DNA of 64,000 nucleotides, from the NCBI RefSeq assembly GCF_905201705.1, contig NZ_CAJKOX010000007.1, positions 80,616 to 144,615 on the forward strand. The letters are read 5' to 3'. Under the pieces are notes generated by a model. That model was not told where the DNA came from. It saw nothing but the letters and a program-made list of their open reading frames with translations, and made no database searches. The translations under genes and the position numbers were made by a program. Positions 17,746 through 26,865 of this stretch are shown here, in pieces; within the stretch, counting starts at the first letter, position 1; each line of letters starts with the position of its first letter. This DNA comes from an uncultured Marvinbryantia sp. GTDB lineage: Bacteria > Bacillota > Clostridia > Lachnospirales > Lachnospiraceae.

Positions 17746-20549
17746 TAGTAAAAGGTGATCACTCCATCGTCGTAATACTGGTCAGCAGGGATATCCTCAA
17801 AGGAGGTACCGCCGCCGGCTTCAGTCTGGGAGGCGTTGCTATCAGCGGTTCCGGAACCGGCAGAGCCGTTATCCCCGCCGATCTGGATCACGCCGTCTGT
17901 GTTGCCGTCTGGCTCACCGGTCGGATTGTCGCCGGTGTTATCCTTCTTTTCTGTTTCCGTTTCGGATTCCTTCTCCGTGAGAATTTCCACGGCAGCCGTA
18001 TGGCCCGGGCACTGCTGTGTGGGCGGTGCATAATTGGAATCATCCGTGGTGCCTTCGCTGCCTGCCGGACGCTGCACGAAAACACGCGTCGTGGACGGAC
18101 ATGTTCCGGAGGCTTTCAGACCGGTTTCCGTGCACACAGCGACTGCTACGTGGACGTCGCAGGTTTGCGTCGGGACGGTGTCGGTCGTGAAATATTCCGT
18201 GTAGACCTGGCTTCCCCGCTGGTCTGCGGTACACAGACCGTCTACTGCCAGCTTGCCGGATTTTTTGCAGACGGTCGCCGTGGTGATATTTTCCGGCTGC
18301 GCGAAAGATACGACCGGAAGTTCCGCGTGAATGCGGCTCATGATCGCGTTCCAGAGCGTCTTTGCATAGCGGCTGAAGCTGCTGTCATAATCGGGCAGGG
18401 CGTCGTTGTTGTCGTAGCCGCCCCACACGCCGCAGGTGTAGTAAGGGGTGTAGCCTTCAAACCAGATGTCCTTTGAATTGTCGGTGGTACCGGTCTTTCC
18501 GGCTACCGGCATGTCGCCCAGGCTGATACTGCCGTTTGCAGTGCCCTCCGGACTCTTAATTACGTCCTCCATCGCTTTTGTGATAAGGAATGCCGTGGTA
18601 TCCTTTACCACGCGTGTTTCCTCGCTGGTGTTATCCAGAATGACATTGCCCTGGCTGTCCTCGATGCGGGAGTAAAATTTCGGTTTAATGTAGTTGCCGC
18701 CGTTTGCCAGCGCGGCGTAGGCGCCGGTCAGCTCCAGATTTACCACGCCGTCCGTGATGCCGCCGAGCGCCAGCGGCTGGTAGGCATCGGAGAGCAGGTT
18801 GCCGTTCTCGTCCAGGTCGTTGTTGTAGAGCGTCGTGATGCCAAAGCGCTCCAGATAATCGATACCCACCTGCGGCGTGATCTCTGTCAGACATTTGACG
18901 GCGACGACATTCACGGATTTCACAAGTGCAAAGTGAATGGTTTCCAGACCGCTGTACCCGTAGTCGCTGTCCCAGTTTTTCAGTTCCGTACCGGAAGAAT
19001 ACGTGTAGGGCGCGTTGTCGTAAACAGTGGCGAGCGTTTTGCCGTTATGGTCGATTGCCGGAGCGTAGGCGGCGAGCGGTTTAAACGTAGAGCCGGGCTG
19101 TCTTCTTGTCGACGTAGCGCGGTTTAAGGTAAGGCTTGCTTCCTTCTCGCCCCTGCCGCCGACGATCGCCTTCACGTAGCCGGTCGACTGGTCGATGACC
19201 ACCACAGACGCCTGCGGCTGCGGAACGAGGGAAATGCGCTCGCCGAGCACGGTGTCTCCCTCTGCGGTCATCGCCTCTTTAAACTGCGCCGCGTAGGAGC
19301 GGGCAGCGTCCTCATCGTAAAACATCATATTAAAGGAAGCGTCCTGTGCCTCAAAATAATCCTGCACATCGGAGCTGCCGTAATGGATCGTACTGCCATC
19401 CGCTTTCTGGATGCTGAGGGCGTAATCAAGCCCGATCAGCGTTTCTACCGGATAATTGGCTGCGTTTGCAAATTCTTCGTCGCAGATCTGCTGGATCGCT
19501 TCATCCTGTACGCTGAAGATCCGCAGACCGCCGGAATAGAGCGCCGTGTATGCCTGGCTCGCCGTGTAACCGGCGTCTTTTTCCAGATCCTCAAGCACCT
19601 GCTCGATGAGCGCGTCGGTGTAGTAGGAATAGATCGTGGTCGTGCCGGTCTGTACGTCCGTCTCCTGGATGCGCGAATAAACATCGTCGGCGAGCGCTTC
19701 GTCGTACTCCGCCTGCGTGATATAGCCCTGCTCCAGCATCGCGTTCAGTATTTTTTTGCGCCGGGCGGCATTTGCCTCCGGGTAGACGATCGGATTGTAG
19801 CCGGTCGGATTCTGCGTGATGCCGGCGATCACGGTGGATTCCGAGAGCGTCAGCTCCGAGACATCCTTATTAAAATAGCGATGGGCGGCAGCCTGCACGC
19901 CGTAGGCGCCCGCGCCGAGGTTGATGGTATTTAAGTAATCTTCGAGGATCTTCTTTTTCGCCTCGTCCTTTGTCATGGTCTGCTCCAGATTTTTTTCCAG
20001 CTCCAGCGCCAGATACTGCTCCTGGAATTTGCGCTTAAAGCTCTCCGCCAGAGAGGACTCGTTTACCCAGTCCGGGAACACGCTGTTTTTCAGAAGCTGC
20101 TGCGTGATGGTGCTGGCGCCCTCCGAGAAGCTGCCGCCGGTGATGCCCACCACAAAAGCGCGCAGGATGCCGCGGATATCTATGCCGTTGTGCTCGTAAA
20201 AGCGTTCGTCCTCCACGGCGACGACGGCGTTTTGCAGATGCTCCGGCACCTGGTCGATGGAAACGGGCGTGCGGTTCGAGGTGGGGGCTGTCAGCTTCTG
20301 CACCTGCTCTCCTTCGGCGTTGTAAATGTAGGTTGCCATCTCTGCGGGAGCAGTGCTTAATGCGGAGATATCCGGCGCGCTCTTTAAAAGCCCCTGCATC
20401 ATGCCGTAGCCCGCGCATACACCGGCGATCACCAGTGCGAACAGTGCAACGAGAAGCAGGCGAAGGAGCGTCATCCCAGCCTTCTGTTCTACCTTTTCCG
20501 CTGTCATATTCCGCTGTTTTTTTTCGATATCGTGTCTGCCATATTTCAT
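17745..20549 (-). CDS. Class A penicillin-binding protein (PBP1A type)
   Basis: A bifunctional peptidoglycan synthase of about 934 residues. It has a short basic cytoplasmic N-terminus, a membrane helix (about 26-48), a GT51 glycosyltransferase domain with the catalytic Glu in VEDERFYEHNGID and EGASTITQQ, and a transpeptidase domain with Ser in QPGSTFKPL, SVN in KSVNVV and KTG in AGKTGTTDNS. The C-terminal region is a low-complexity Glu/Thr/Asp/Gly/Ser tail. The start was set at 20549 because AAAGGA is 9 nt upstream; the ATG two codons earlier would touch that site. It is transcribed convergently with glucokinase and divergently from the YigZ gene. Confidence 0.95.
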   Translation of the reverse strand: MKYGRHDIEKKQRNMTAEKVEQKAGMTLLRLLLVALFALVIAGVCAGYGMMQGLLKSAPDISALSTAPAEMATYIYNAEGEQVQKLTAPTSNRTPVSIDQVPEHLQNAVVAVEDERFYEHNGIDIRGILRAFVVGITGGSFSEGASTITQQLLKNSVFPDWVNESSLAESFKRKFQEQYLALELEKNLEQTMTKDEAKKKILEDYLNTINLGAGAYGVQAAAHRYFNKDVSELTLSESTVIAGITQNPTGYNPIVYPEANAARRKKILNAMLEQGYITQAEYDEALADDVYSRIQETDVQTGTTTIYSYYTDALIEQVLEDLEKDAGYTASQAYTALYSGGLRIFSVQDEAIQQICDEEFANAANYPVETLIGLDYALSIQKADGSTIHYGSSDVQDYFEAQDASFNMMFYDEDAARSYAAQFKEAMTAEGDTVLGERISLVPQPQASVVVIDQSTGYVKAIVGGRGEKEASLTLNRATSTRRQPGSTFKPLAAYAPAIDHNGKTLATVYDNAPYTYSSGTELKNWDSDYGYSGLETIHFALVKSVNVVAVKCLTEITPQVGIDYLERFGITTLYNNDLDENGNLLSDAYQPLALGGITDGVVNLELTGAYAALANGGNYIKPKFYSRIEDSQGNVILDNTSEETRVVKDTTAFLITKAMEDVIKSPEGTANGSISLGDMPVAGKTGTTDNSKDIWFEGYTPYYTCGVWGGYDNNDALPDYDSSFSRYAKTLWNAIMSRIHAELPVVSFAQPENITTATVCKKSGKLAVDGLCTADQRGSQVYTEYFTTDTVPTQTCDVHVAVAVCTETGLKASGTCPSTTRVFVQRPAGSEGTTDDSNYAPPTQQCPGHTAAVEILTEKESETETEKKDNTGDNPTGEPDGNTDGVIQIGGDNGSAGSGTADSNASQTEAGGGTSFEDIPADQYYDDGVITFY

Positions 20550-20686
20550 GTGCAGCATTCCTTTCTGAATTTGGGTAAAGAGTTACTGTCCACTCCGTTC
20601 ACAGCAAGTGGTTGAGGCTGGCGTGAACAGTAACGGTAAAGACAATGTTACAATTAGTTTACCTGTTTTTACAAACAGTTATCCAT

Positions 20687-20719
20687 AGTATAGCAGAAAT
20701 CAAAAATAAATGCTATACT
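20687..20719. promoter_or_regulatory. Inverted repeat carrying divergent -10 elements
   Basis: AGTATAGCA (20687-20695) and TGCTATACT (20711-20719) form 9-bp arms with a 15-nt spacer. Each arm contains a TATACT -10 box, one for each of the divergent PBP1A and YigZ genes. The -35 boxes are weak. It could be a shared operator. Confidence 0.45.
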
Positions 20720-20772
20720 AATAAATCATGAGGCGCGAATACGGCGCGCGATAAAACCACAAGGAGAGAAAT

Positions 20773-21417
20773 ATGGCGTATAATATTGTTTACAGAGGCG
20801 GCGAGGGAGAGATCGTGGAAAAGAAATCCCGCTTTATTGCGACGGTACAGCCGGTGCATTCGGAGGAGGAGGCACTGGGGTTTATCAACGGTTTAAAGAA
20901 AAAATACTGGAATGCCACGCACAACTGCTCGGCTTTTGTGGTCGGGGAGCACCAGGAGCTGCAGCGCTGCAGCGATGATGGGGAGCCGCAGGGAACGGCG
21001 GGCAGACCGATGCTGGATGTGCTGCTTGGCGCGGATATCCATGATGCGGCGGTGGTGGTGACGCGCTATTTCGGCGGCACGCTTCTTGGTACCGGCGGTC
21101 TGGTGCGCGCATATTCCAAAGCGGTGCAGGCGGGGCTTGCAGCCAGCGAGGTGATCGAGAAAGTAAAGGGCAGCCGTCTGACGATCGAGACAGACTATAA
21201 TGGCATTGGAAAGCTGCAGTATCTCCTGGGGCAGCGCGGCATTCCGATCGTCGGTTCCGAGTACAGCGAGGTGGTGAAAACCTCGGTCCTTGTGCAGGAG
21301 AATGACGTGGCAAAGCTGCTGGAGGCAATTACGGAAGCGACGAATGGAAAAGCGGCCTGTGAGGAGGAAAAGAATATCTTTTTTGCGTTTGTCGGGAAAG
21401 AACCCGTCATATTTTAG
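20773..21417 (+). CDS. YigZ/IMPACT family protein
   Basis: A 214-residue cytoplasmic protein of the YigZ (UPF0029/IMPACT) family. The signature regions KSRFIATVQPV, ATHNCSAF, DDGEPQGTAGRP and VVTRYFGGTLLGTGGLVRAYS are clear. In eukaryotes IMPACT influences translation control; the bacterial role is not established. AAGGAGAG lies before the ATG. murI starts about 90 nt downstream. Confidence 0.93.
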   Translation: MAYNIVYRGGEGEIVEKKSRFIATVQPVHSEEEALGFINGLKKKYWNATHNCSAFVVGEHQELQRCSDDGEPQGTAGRPMLDVLLGADIHDAAVVVTRYFGGTLLGTGGLVRAYSKAVQAGLAASEVIEKVKGSRLTIETDYNGIGKLQYLLGQRGIPIVGSEYSEVVKTSVLVQENDVAKLLEAITEATNGKAACEEEKNIFFAFVGKEPVIF

Positions 21418-21505
21418 AAGCCGCTTGTCATTTTTTACGGATAGAGCTATAATGTACGAAAGAGCAGCGGCGGATGCCGGCTGAATGAAAACAAGGGGAG
21501 CATAT

Positions 21506-22333
21506 ATGGGAGCCAGAGAAAAGGAAAGACCGATCGGTATCTTTGATTCCGGCGTAGGCGGTCTGACAGTTACGCGAGAGGTGATGCGCAATATCCCGGA
21601 AGAACGGATCGTATATTTCGGGGATACCGCGCGCGTGCCTTATGGAAGTAAATCAAAAGAGACGATCCTGCGCTATTCCAGGCAGATCGTGCGTTTTCTG
21701 CTGTCGCAGGAGGTAAAGGCAATCGTGGTGGCGTGCAATACTGCGAGCGCGTTTGCGCTGGAGGAGATCCGTCACGAGCTGTCTGTCCCGATCATCGGCG
21801 TGGTGAAGCCGGGAGCGAAGGTGGCGTGCGCGGCGACGAAAAATAACCGCATCGGCGTGATCGGCACGAAGGGAACGATCGCAAGCGGTCTGTATACGGA
21901 ATTTATCCGCCAGATCAGGCCGGACGCGGAGGTGATCGGAAAAGCGTGCCCGCTGTTTGTGCCGCTGGTGGAGGAGAGCATGATGAAGGACCCGGTGACG
22001 GAGGAAATGGCGAGGCGCTATCTCGCCGCGCTGAAGGAGCAGGATATCGACACGCTGATCCTTGGATGCACGCATTATCCGCTTTTGCGCTCCATGATCG
22101 GCGAGATCATGGGCGACGGCGTCACGCTGGTGAATCCGGCATACGAGACGGCGTGCAGCCTGCGCGAGCTGCTGATCCGGGAGGATCTGCAGAACACGGA
22201 GCCGCTGGATATGGAGAAAAATCCACATCGTTTCTACGTGAGCGATGCGCCGGAGAGCTTTATCAGCTTTGCAAATTCGATCCTGCCGGTAAATATTGAG
22301 AACGTACAGAAAATTAATATCGAGGAGTACTAA
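21506..22333 (+). CDS. murI: Glutamate racemase
   Basis: MurI converts L- to D-glutamate for peptidoglycan. It has 275 residues. Both catalytic cysteines are in view: VACNTASAF (first Cys) and LGCTHYPLL (second Cys), together with the N-terminal DSGVGGLTV. The ATG at 21506 with AGGGGAG upstream is preferred over the upstream ATG at 21485, which has no site. The stop is followed directly by the next ATG, so translation is probably coupled. Confidence 0.97.
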   Translation: MGAREKERPIGIFDSGVGGLTVTREVMRNIPEERIVYFGDTARVPYGSKSKETILRYSRQIVRFLLSQEVKAIVVACNTASAFALEEIRHELSVPIIGVVKPGAKVACAATKNNRIGVIGTKGTIASGLYTEFIRQIRPDAEVIGKACPLFVPLVEESMMKDPVTEEMARRYLAALKEQDIDTLILGCTHYPLLRSMIGEIMGDGVTLVNPAYETACSLRELLIREDLQNTEPLDMEKNPHRFYVSDAPESFISFANSILPVNIENVQKINIEEY

Positions 22334-22780
22334 ATGACAGAAGAAGTTTTGGTGAGCATTAAAGGAATGCAGGTGCTTGCGATGGACGACGGGGACGAGG
22401 TGGAGGTTGTTACAAGCGGAAAATACCTGCACAAAAACGGAAAGCATTATATCAGTTATGAGGAAGTCATGGAAGGAATGGAGGGCACCATTCAGAATCT
22501 CATAAAGCTTGACGCGGACGGCATGGAAGTGACGAAGCGCGGACTGACAAATGTCCATATGGTCTTTGAAAAGGACAAGAAAAATGTTACGTGTTACGAG
22601 ACGCCTTTCGGCAATCTGATGGTGGGGATCGCGGCGACAAACATCGACGTGAAGAATGATGAAAAAAATATTGCCGTGACGGTGAACTATGCGCTGGATA
22701 TCAACTATGAGCATCTGGCGGACTGCACCATCAATATGAGCGTTCAGTCCAAAGACGGCGGAGACTTCCGGCTGAGTTAG
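22334..22780 (+). CDS. DUF1934 (YwiB-like) protein
   Basis: A 148-residue cytoplasmic protein resembling the DUF1934/YwiB family, predicted beta-barrel (calycin-like) with no known enzyme activity. Visible family-like segments are HYISYEE, GLTNVHMVFEK, YETPFGNLMVGI and VNYALDINYEHLADC. It begins immediately after the murI stop with GAGGAG in the murI coding end as ribosome-binding site. Confidence 0.8.
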   Translation: MTEEVLVSIKGMQVLAMDDGDEVEVVTSGKYLHKNGKHYISYEEVMEGMEGTIQNLIKLDADGMEVTKRGLTNVHMVFEKDKKNVTCYETPFGNLMVGIAATNIDVKNDEKNIAVTVNYALDINYEHLADCTINMSVQSKDGGDFRLS

Positions 22781-22805
22781 AATGATGATCCAAAGGAGGG
22801 CAGTT

Positions 22806-23516
22806 ATGAAAAGAAAAAGATTTGTTCTGTTGTCTGCTGCGCTGTGCATGATGGCGCCATCCGGTATTTGCTTCGCGGAGGAGGACGGCGCATTTTCCGG
22901 AGAATCTGTCGGAATCATATCGGATTACGCCGCAGTGAGGGAAACATCTTATCTTCAGCAGCTTGACGTTTCCATTCCGATTTTTGACGGACCGGGTTAT
23001 GATAACAATTATGTGAGAAACATTGAGCGCTCCACACTTTACACGATCGTGGAAGAGGAAATGGATGGAGAGGGAAATCTCTGGGGCAGGCTGAAATCCG
23101 GCGCGGGCTGGGTAGATCTGGAGAGAGCGCGCGCTGCAGAGAACGATCCGGGACCGGTCGCTATTTATTTCGCGGGGGATACGCTTCCGGAAAATGAAGA
23201 GTTTCTGGAGTATAGCGAAGGTGATTCCTGGTATCCTGAAAGAATTGCGTTCCAGGCAAATGAGCCGCTGACAGATATAAGCTTTCTTTTCCTTGTGCCT
23301 GGGGAAGATTATGAGGACGGGGAAGCGCTGTGCGTGATCAATGCGCTGGAAGAAGGAGAAATCTTTGTCGCGGAAGTGTCATTCCCCGGAGATATGACTG
23401 CTTATGGGCTTACCTGCACGGCAGAGGACGGAACGGAACACAGATATACGGTTTCTATCAGCGGAAGAAACGGTTCGCTGGTGATTATAGAAGAGGCTGC
23501 TGCATCTAGCTTTTAG
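22806..23516 (+). CDS. Secreted SH3-like protein of unknown function
   Basis: A 236-residue protein with a signal peptide (KRKRFVLLSAALCMMAPSGICFAEE); the Cys in it does not match a lipobox. A following segment of about 60 residues (IPIFDGPGYDNN to GRLKSGAGWVDLERA) looks like a bacterial SH3 domain; the C-terminal half is acidic beta-rich sequence I do not recognise. AAAGGAGG precedes the ATG at 22806. It ends inside a strong terminator and faces aspS. Confidence 0.7.
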   Translation: MKRKRFVLLSAALCMMAPSGICFAEEDGAFSGESVGIISDYAAVRETSYLQQLDVSIPIFDGPGYDNNYVRNIERSTLYTIVEEEMDGEGNLWGRLKSGAGWVDLERARAAENDPGPVAIYFAGDTLPENEEFLEYSEGDSWYPERIAFQANEPLTDISFLFLVPGEDYEDGEALCVINALEEGEIFVAEVSFPGDMTAYGLTCTAEDGTEHRYTVSISGRNGSLVIIEEAAASSF

Positions 23517-23537
23517 ATGCGGCAGCCTTCGCTTTTT
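23494..23537 (+). terminator. Terminator overlapping the end of the SH3-like gene
   Basis: AGGCTGCTGCATCTA (23494-23508) pairs with TAGATGCGGCAGCCT (23514-23528), with a T-G wobble, followed by TTCGCTTTTT. The stop codon TAG lies in the second arm. Confidence 0.85.
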
Positions 23538-25299
23538 AATCCTCTTTTTTCGGCATTTCAATGCGGATATGCACGTCTTCAAGCTGCTTCGGCTCTACGG
23601 CTGCCGGAGCGCCCATCATGATATCCTGCGCGTTTTTGTTCATCGGGAACGGAATGATCTCGCGGATACTTTCCTCACCGGCGATCAGCATGACCATACG
23701 GTCCACGCCCGGTGCAATACCTGCATGAGGCGGAGCGCCGTAGCAGAATGCGTTGTACATCGCCGGGAATTTCGCTTTTACGGCGTCCTCGCCAAGTCCG
23801 ACGAGATTGAACGCTTTTACCATGATCTCCGGATCGTGGTTGCGGACAGCGCCGGAGGAGAGCTCCACGCCGTTGCACACGAGGTCGTACTGGTAAGCAA
23901 GAATTTCCAGCGGGTCCTGCTCTTCAAGCGCTTTCATACCGCCCTGCGGCATAGAGAACGGGTTGTGGCAGAATTCCAGTTCGCCGGATTCCTCGCCGAT
24001 CTCATACATCGGGAAGTCAACGATCCAGCAGAATTCGTAGCAGTCTGTTTTCATATGGGAAGGGCACGCTGCGCCCAGCATTTTGCGGAGCACGCCGGCG
24101 GTTTTCTGCGCCGCGCCCTTTTTGCCGGCGGAAAGACCGATAAAGTCGCCCGGCTTTAAGCCGAGAGCTTCGACCACCTCTGCTTTGCGTTCCTGCAGGA
24201 ATTTGGAGATGCCGCCGACAAAGTCGCCGTTAGCATCCACACGGAACCAGTAAGCTTTATTCCCGCTCTGCACCTCAACGTCCGCGCACAGCTTGTCGAT
24301 TACCTTTCTTGTTCCTTCAAAGCCGGAAACGACGACAGCTTTTACTGTCTGTCCTTCGAACGGTCCGAAGCCGCAGTCCGCCATGCATGCGGTCGCATCC
24401 TGCACCAGCAGATCAATCCGCAGGTCGGGCTTGTCCGTGCCGTACTGCTCCATCGCATCGAGATAGGAGATGCGTCTGAACGGAGCAGCGGAGGCGGTGT
24501 GATAAACGCCGTATTTTGCGAAGATCGGCGGAAGCACATCCTCCAGGACTGCAAAAACGTCCTCCTGGTCGGCGAAAGCCATCTCCATATCGAGCTGATA
24601 AAACTCGCCCGGGGAGCGGTCTGCGCGCGCATCCTCGTCGCGGAAGCACGGCGCGATCTGGAAGTAGCGGTCGAAGCCGGACGCCATCAGAAGCTGCTTG
24701 AACTGCTGCGGAGCCTGCGGCAGCGCATAGAATTTGCCCGGATGATTTCTGGACGGCACCAGATAATCGCGCGCGCCCTCGGGGGAGGAGCAGGTGAGGA
24801 TCGGGGTGGTGATCTCCAGGAAATCGTGTGCGATCATGCTTGTGCGCAGATCCGCCACGACTTTGCTTCTTAATGTAATCTTATCCTTCACTGCCGGATT
24901 GCGCAGATCCAGGTAGCGGTATTTCAGACGGGTGTTCTCATCCGCTTCTTTTGAGCGGGCGATCTGGAACGGCAGCTCGTTGTAGCGGCATTTGCCGAGC
25001 AGCTCGATCTTCTCCGGAACCACCTCGATCTCTCCGGTCGGAAGCGCTGCGTTTTTGCTGGAGCGCTCGCGCACCGTACCGCTGACGGAAATCGTGGATT
25101 CATAGTTGATCCCGTCGATCACATTCATCATTTCTTCTGTTTCGATAACGACCTGCGTCACGCCGTAATAGTCTCTCAAAATCAAAAATCCCAGGTTTTT
25201 GCTTACTTTTCTGAGATTGTCAAACCAGCCGACAATTTTTACCTGTGCGCCCACGTCGCTGATACGAAGAGCGCCGCAGGTATGTGTTCTTCCCTGCAT
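23536..25299 (-). CDS. aspS: Aspartyl-tRNA synthetase
   Basis: A class II synthetase of the bacterial type, about 587 residues. It has an N-terminal OB fold (RTHTCGALRISD, VKIVGWFDNLRKVS), a catalytic domain with motif 2 (CFRDEDARADRSPGEFYQLDMEM), the bacterial GAD insertion and motif 3 (GIAPGVDRMVML). The second in-frame ATG (25299) is preferred because AAAGG directly abuts the ATG at 25311; the choice is not certain. The gene has its own promoter and is divergent from the pgi operon. Whether it also charges tRNA-Asn is not decided here. Confidence 0.95.
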   Translation of the reverse strand: MQGRTHTCGALRISDVGAQVKIVGWFDNLRKVSKNLGFLILRDYYGVTQVVIETEEMMNVIDGINYESTISVSGTVRERSSKNAALPTGEIEVVPEKIELLGKCRYNELPFQIARSKEADENTRLKYRYLDLRNPAVKDKITLRSKVVADLRTSMIAHDFLEITTPILTCSSPEGARDYLVPSRNHPGKFYALPQAPQQFKQLLMASGFDRYFQIAPCFRDEDARADRSPGEFYQLDMEMAFADQEDVFAVLEDVLPPIFAKYGVYHTASAAPFRRISYLDAMEQYGTDKPDLRIDLLVQDATACMADCGFGPFEGQTVKAVVVSGFEGTRKVIDKLCADVEVQSGNKAYWFRVDANGDFVGGISKFLQERKAEVVEALGLKPGDFIGLSAGKKGAAQKTAGVLRKMLGAACPSHMKTDCYEFCWIVDFPMYEIGEESGELEFCHNPFSMPQGGMKALEEQDPLEILAYQYDLVCNGVELSSGAVRNHDPEIMVKAFNLVGLGEDAVKAKFPAMYNAFCYGAPPHAGIAPGVDRMVMLIAGEESIREIIPFPMNKNAQDIMMGAPAAVEPKQLEDVHIRIEMPKKED

Positions 25300-25351
25300 A
25301 ATTTCATCCATCCTTTTCCAGCATGTATTTTCACGCTAAATTTCGCTGTTC

Positions 25352-25380
25352 ATTATACTATCTGGCGGGAAGGAAGTCAA
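25352..25380 (-). promoter_or_regulatory. Promoter of aspS
   Basis: On the minus strand: TTGACT (25380-25375), a 17-nt spacer and TATAAT (25357-25352). Near-consensus sigma-A promoter. Confidence 0.8.
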
Positions 25381-25437
25381 TGTTTGACTGGTACTTATTA
25401 CTAAAAATAGTCATCAAATTTTGTCTAATATTCCGTC

Positions 25438-25488
25438 TTGCCAAGTTTGTGATCATAGGGTATGATACTAATAAATTAATTAATTTAA
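25438..25488 (+). promoter_or_regulatory. Promoter and ROK-type operator of the glycolysis/LarA/ABC operon
   Basis: TTGCCA (25438-25443), a 17-nt spacer and TATGAT (25461-25466). Just downstream, TTAATTAATTTAA (25476-25488) matches the palindrome TTAATTAAATTAA of the GH3 promoter at 12 of 13 bases. A second palindrome, CATTTGCAAATG, lies at 25502-25513 in the 5' leader. Confidence 0.6.
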
Positions 25489-25546
25489 ATAATTAAATAA
25501 GCATTTGCAAATGTAAAGAAAAAGTTTTAGCTTTGAGGTGTGAAGA

Positions 25547-26809
25547 ATGGAAGAATTACAGCTTTGTCTGGCAGATCCGACGGGCTGTCTGCAGGAGAGA
25601 GAGATTACTTCTATGATGGAAGAAAATGCAGATCTGCTGGAAAAGGTAAAAGAAGGGGAAGCGCAGTACAAAAACAGTCTGGGCTGGCTTCGGGTATCGG
25701 AGTGGGCAGGACAGGAATGGCTGAACCGCTACCAGGAGCTGGCGCAGGAGGTACGGCAGAAGGCGGATGTGCTGGTAGTGATCGGTATCGGCGGCTCGAA
25801 TCAGGCTGCGCGGGCCGTAATCGACGCAATTGAGGAAAAGAGCAATGTACATATCATCTGGGCGGGAAATACCATTTCAGCCTACAGCATCAGCAAGGTG
25901 CTGAAGGAGCTGGATGGCAAAAGCGTGTACATCAATGTCATTGCCAAGAATTTTGAAACGCTGGAGCCGGGGATCGGTTTCCGTGCCCTGCGTGTCTGGC
26001 TGCGCGGGCAGTACGGGGAATCATATGCGCAGCGCGTCATCTGTACGGGAACACAGGGAAGTCATCTGGAAGAGCTTAGCCGGGAGCACGGTTTTACGTT
26101 CCTGCCGTTTCCGGAGGATATCGGCGGAAGATTTACGGCGCTGTCACCGATCGGCCTGTTCCCGATGGCAGTGGCGGGTATGAATATCCAGGCGATGGCG
26201 GCTGGGGCAGCAGATATGGAAAAACGTCTGAAAACAGAGGACGCCACAGAAAATGTCGCGCTTCGCTATGCGGCGATCCGCAACCTGCTGTACCGGAAGG
26301 GCTATCGGATGGAAATGCTTTCCTTCTTTGAACCGCGTTTTTTCCGGTTTGCAAAGTGGTGGATGCAGCTGTTCGGCGAGAGTGAGGGAAAGGATAACAA
26401 GGGCCTGTATCCGCTGTTTGGAAATTTTTCTGAGGATCTGCATTCCATCGGACAATTCCTTCAGGACGGCAGCCCGATTATTTACGAGCTGTTTCTGGAG
26501 GTACGCGATACCGGCGCCGCCTATATTTTGCGGAAGGATGATGTCGACGACCGTTTTGACTATTTAAATGGCAGAGATTTCAACGAGATCAATCAGGCGG
26601 CCTGTGAGGCGACGATCGAAGCGCATTCACAGAAATATCCGTGCCTGCGTCTCAGCGTGCCGGCGATTGATGAGAGAAGCTTTGGAATGCTGTTTTATTT
26701 TTTTGAATTTACCTGCTATCTCTCAGCGCGCATTCTGGGCGTCAATCCGTTTGATCAGCCCGGCGTTGAGGATTATAAGAAAAACATGTTCCGGACCCTT
26801 GGAAAATAA
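25547..26809 (+). CDS. pgi: Glucose-6-phosphate isomerase
   Basis: PGI interconverts glucose-6-phosphate and fructose-6-phosphate. The 420-residue protein is somewhat shorter than common bacterial PGI. Conserved parts are IGIGGSNQAARA, TGTQGSH, EDIGGRFTALSPIGLFP and FSEDLHSIGQF. It heads a ten-gene operon (to about 37.0 kb) with aldolase, PPi-phosphofructokinase and triosephosphate isomerase, a LarA homologue and an ABC importer. A dedicated isoform serving the substrate of that operon is inferred from context; no weaker or missing catalytic part was noticed. Confidence 0.92.
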   Translation: MEELQLCLADPTGCLQEREITSMMEENADLLEKVKEGEAQYKNSLGWLRVSEWAGQEWLNRYQELAQEVRQKADVLVVIGIGGSNQAARAVIDAIEEKSNVHIIWAGNTISAYSISKVLKELDGKSVYINVIAKNFETLEPGIGFRALRVWLRGQYGESYAQRVICTGTQGSHLEELSREHGFTFLPFPEDIGGRFTALSPIGLFPMAVAGMNIQAMAAGAADMEKRLKTEDATENVALRYAAIRNLLYRKGYRMEMLSFFEPRFFRFAKWWMQLFGESEGKDNKGLYPLFGNFSEDLHSIGQFLQDGSPIIYELFLEVRDTGAAYILRKDDVDDRFDYLNGRDFNEINQAACEATIEAHSQKYPCLRLSVPAIDERSFGMLFYFFEFTCYLSARILGVNPFDQPGVEDYKKNMFRTLGK

Positions 26810-26865
26810 TGAATGTCTATTCCACGCTGTGCGTGATAGAAAAAATATGTAGGAGGTAGAAAAGA

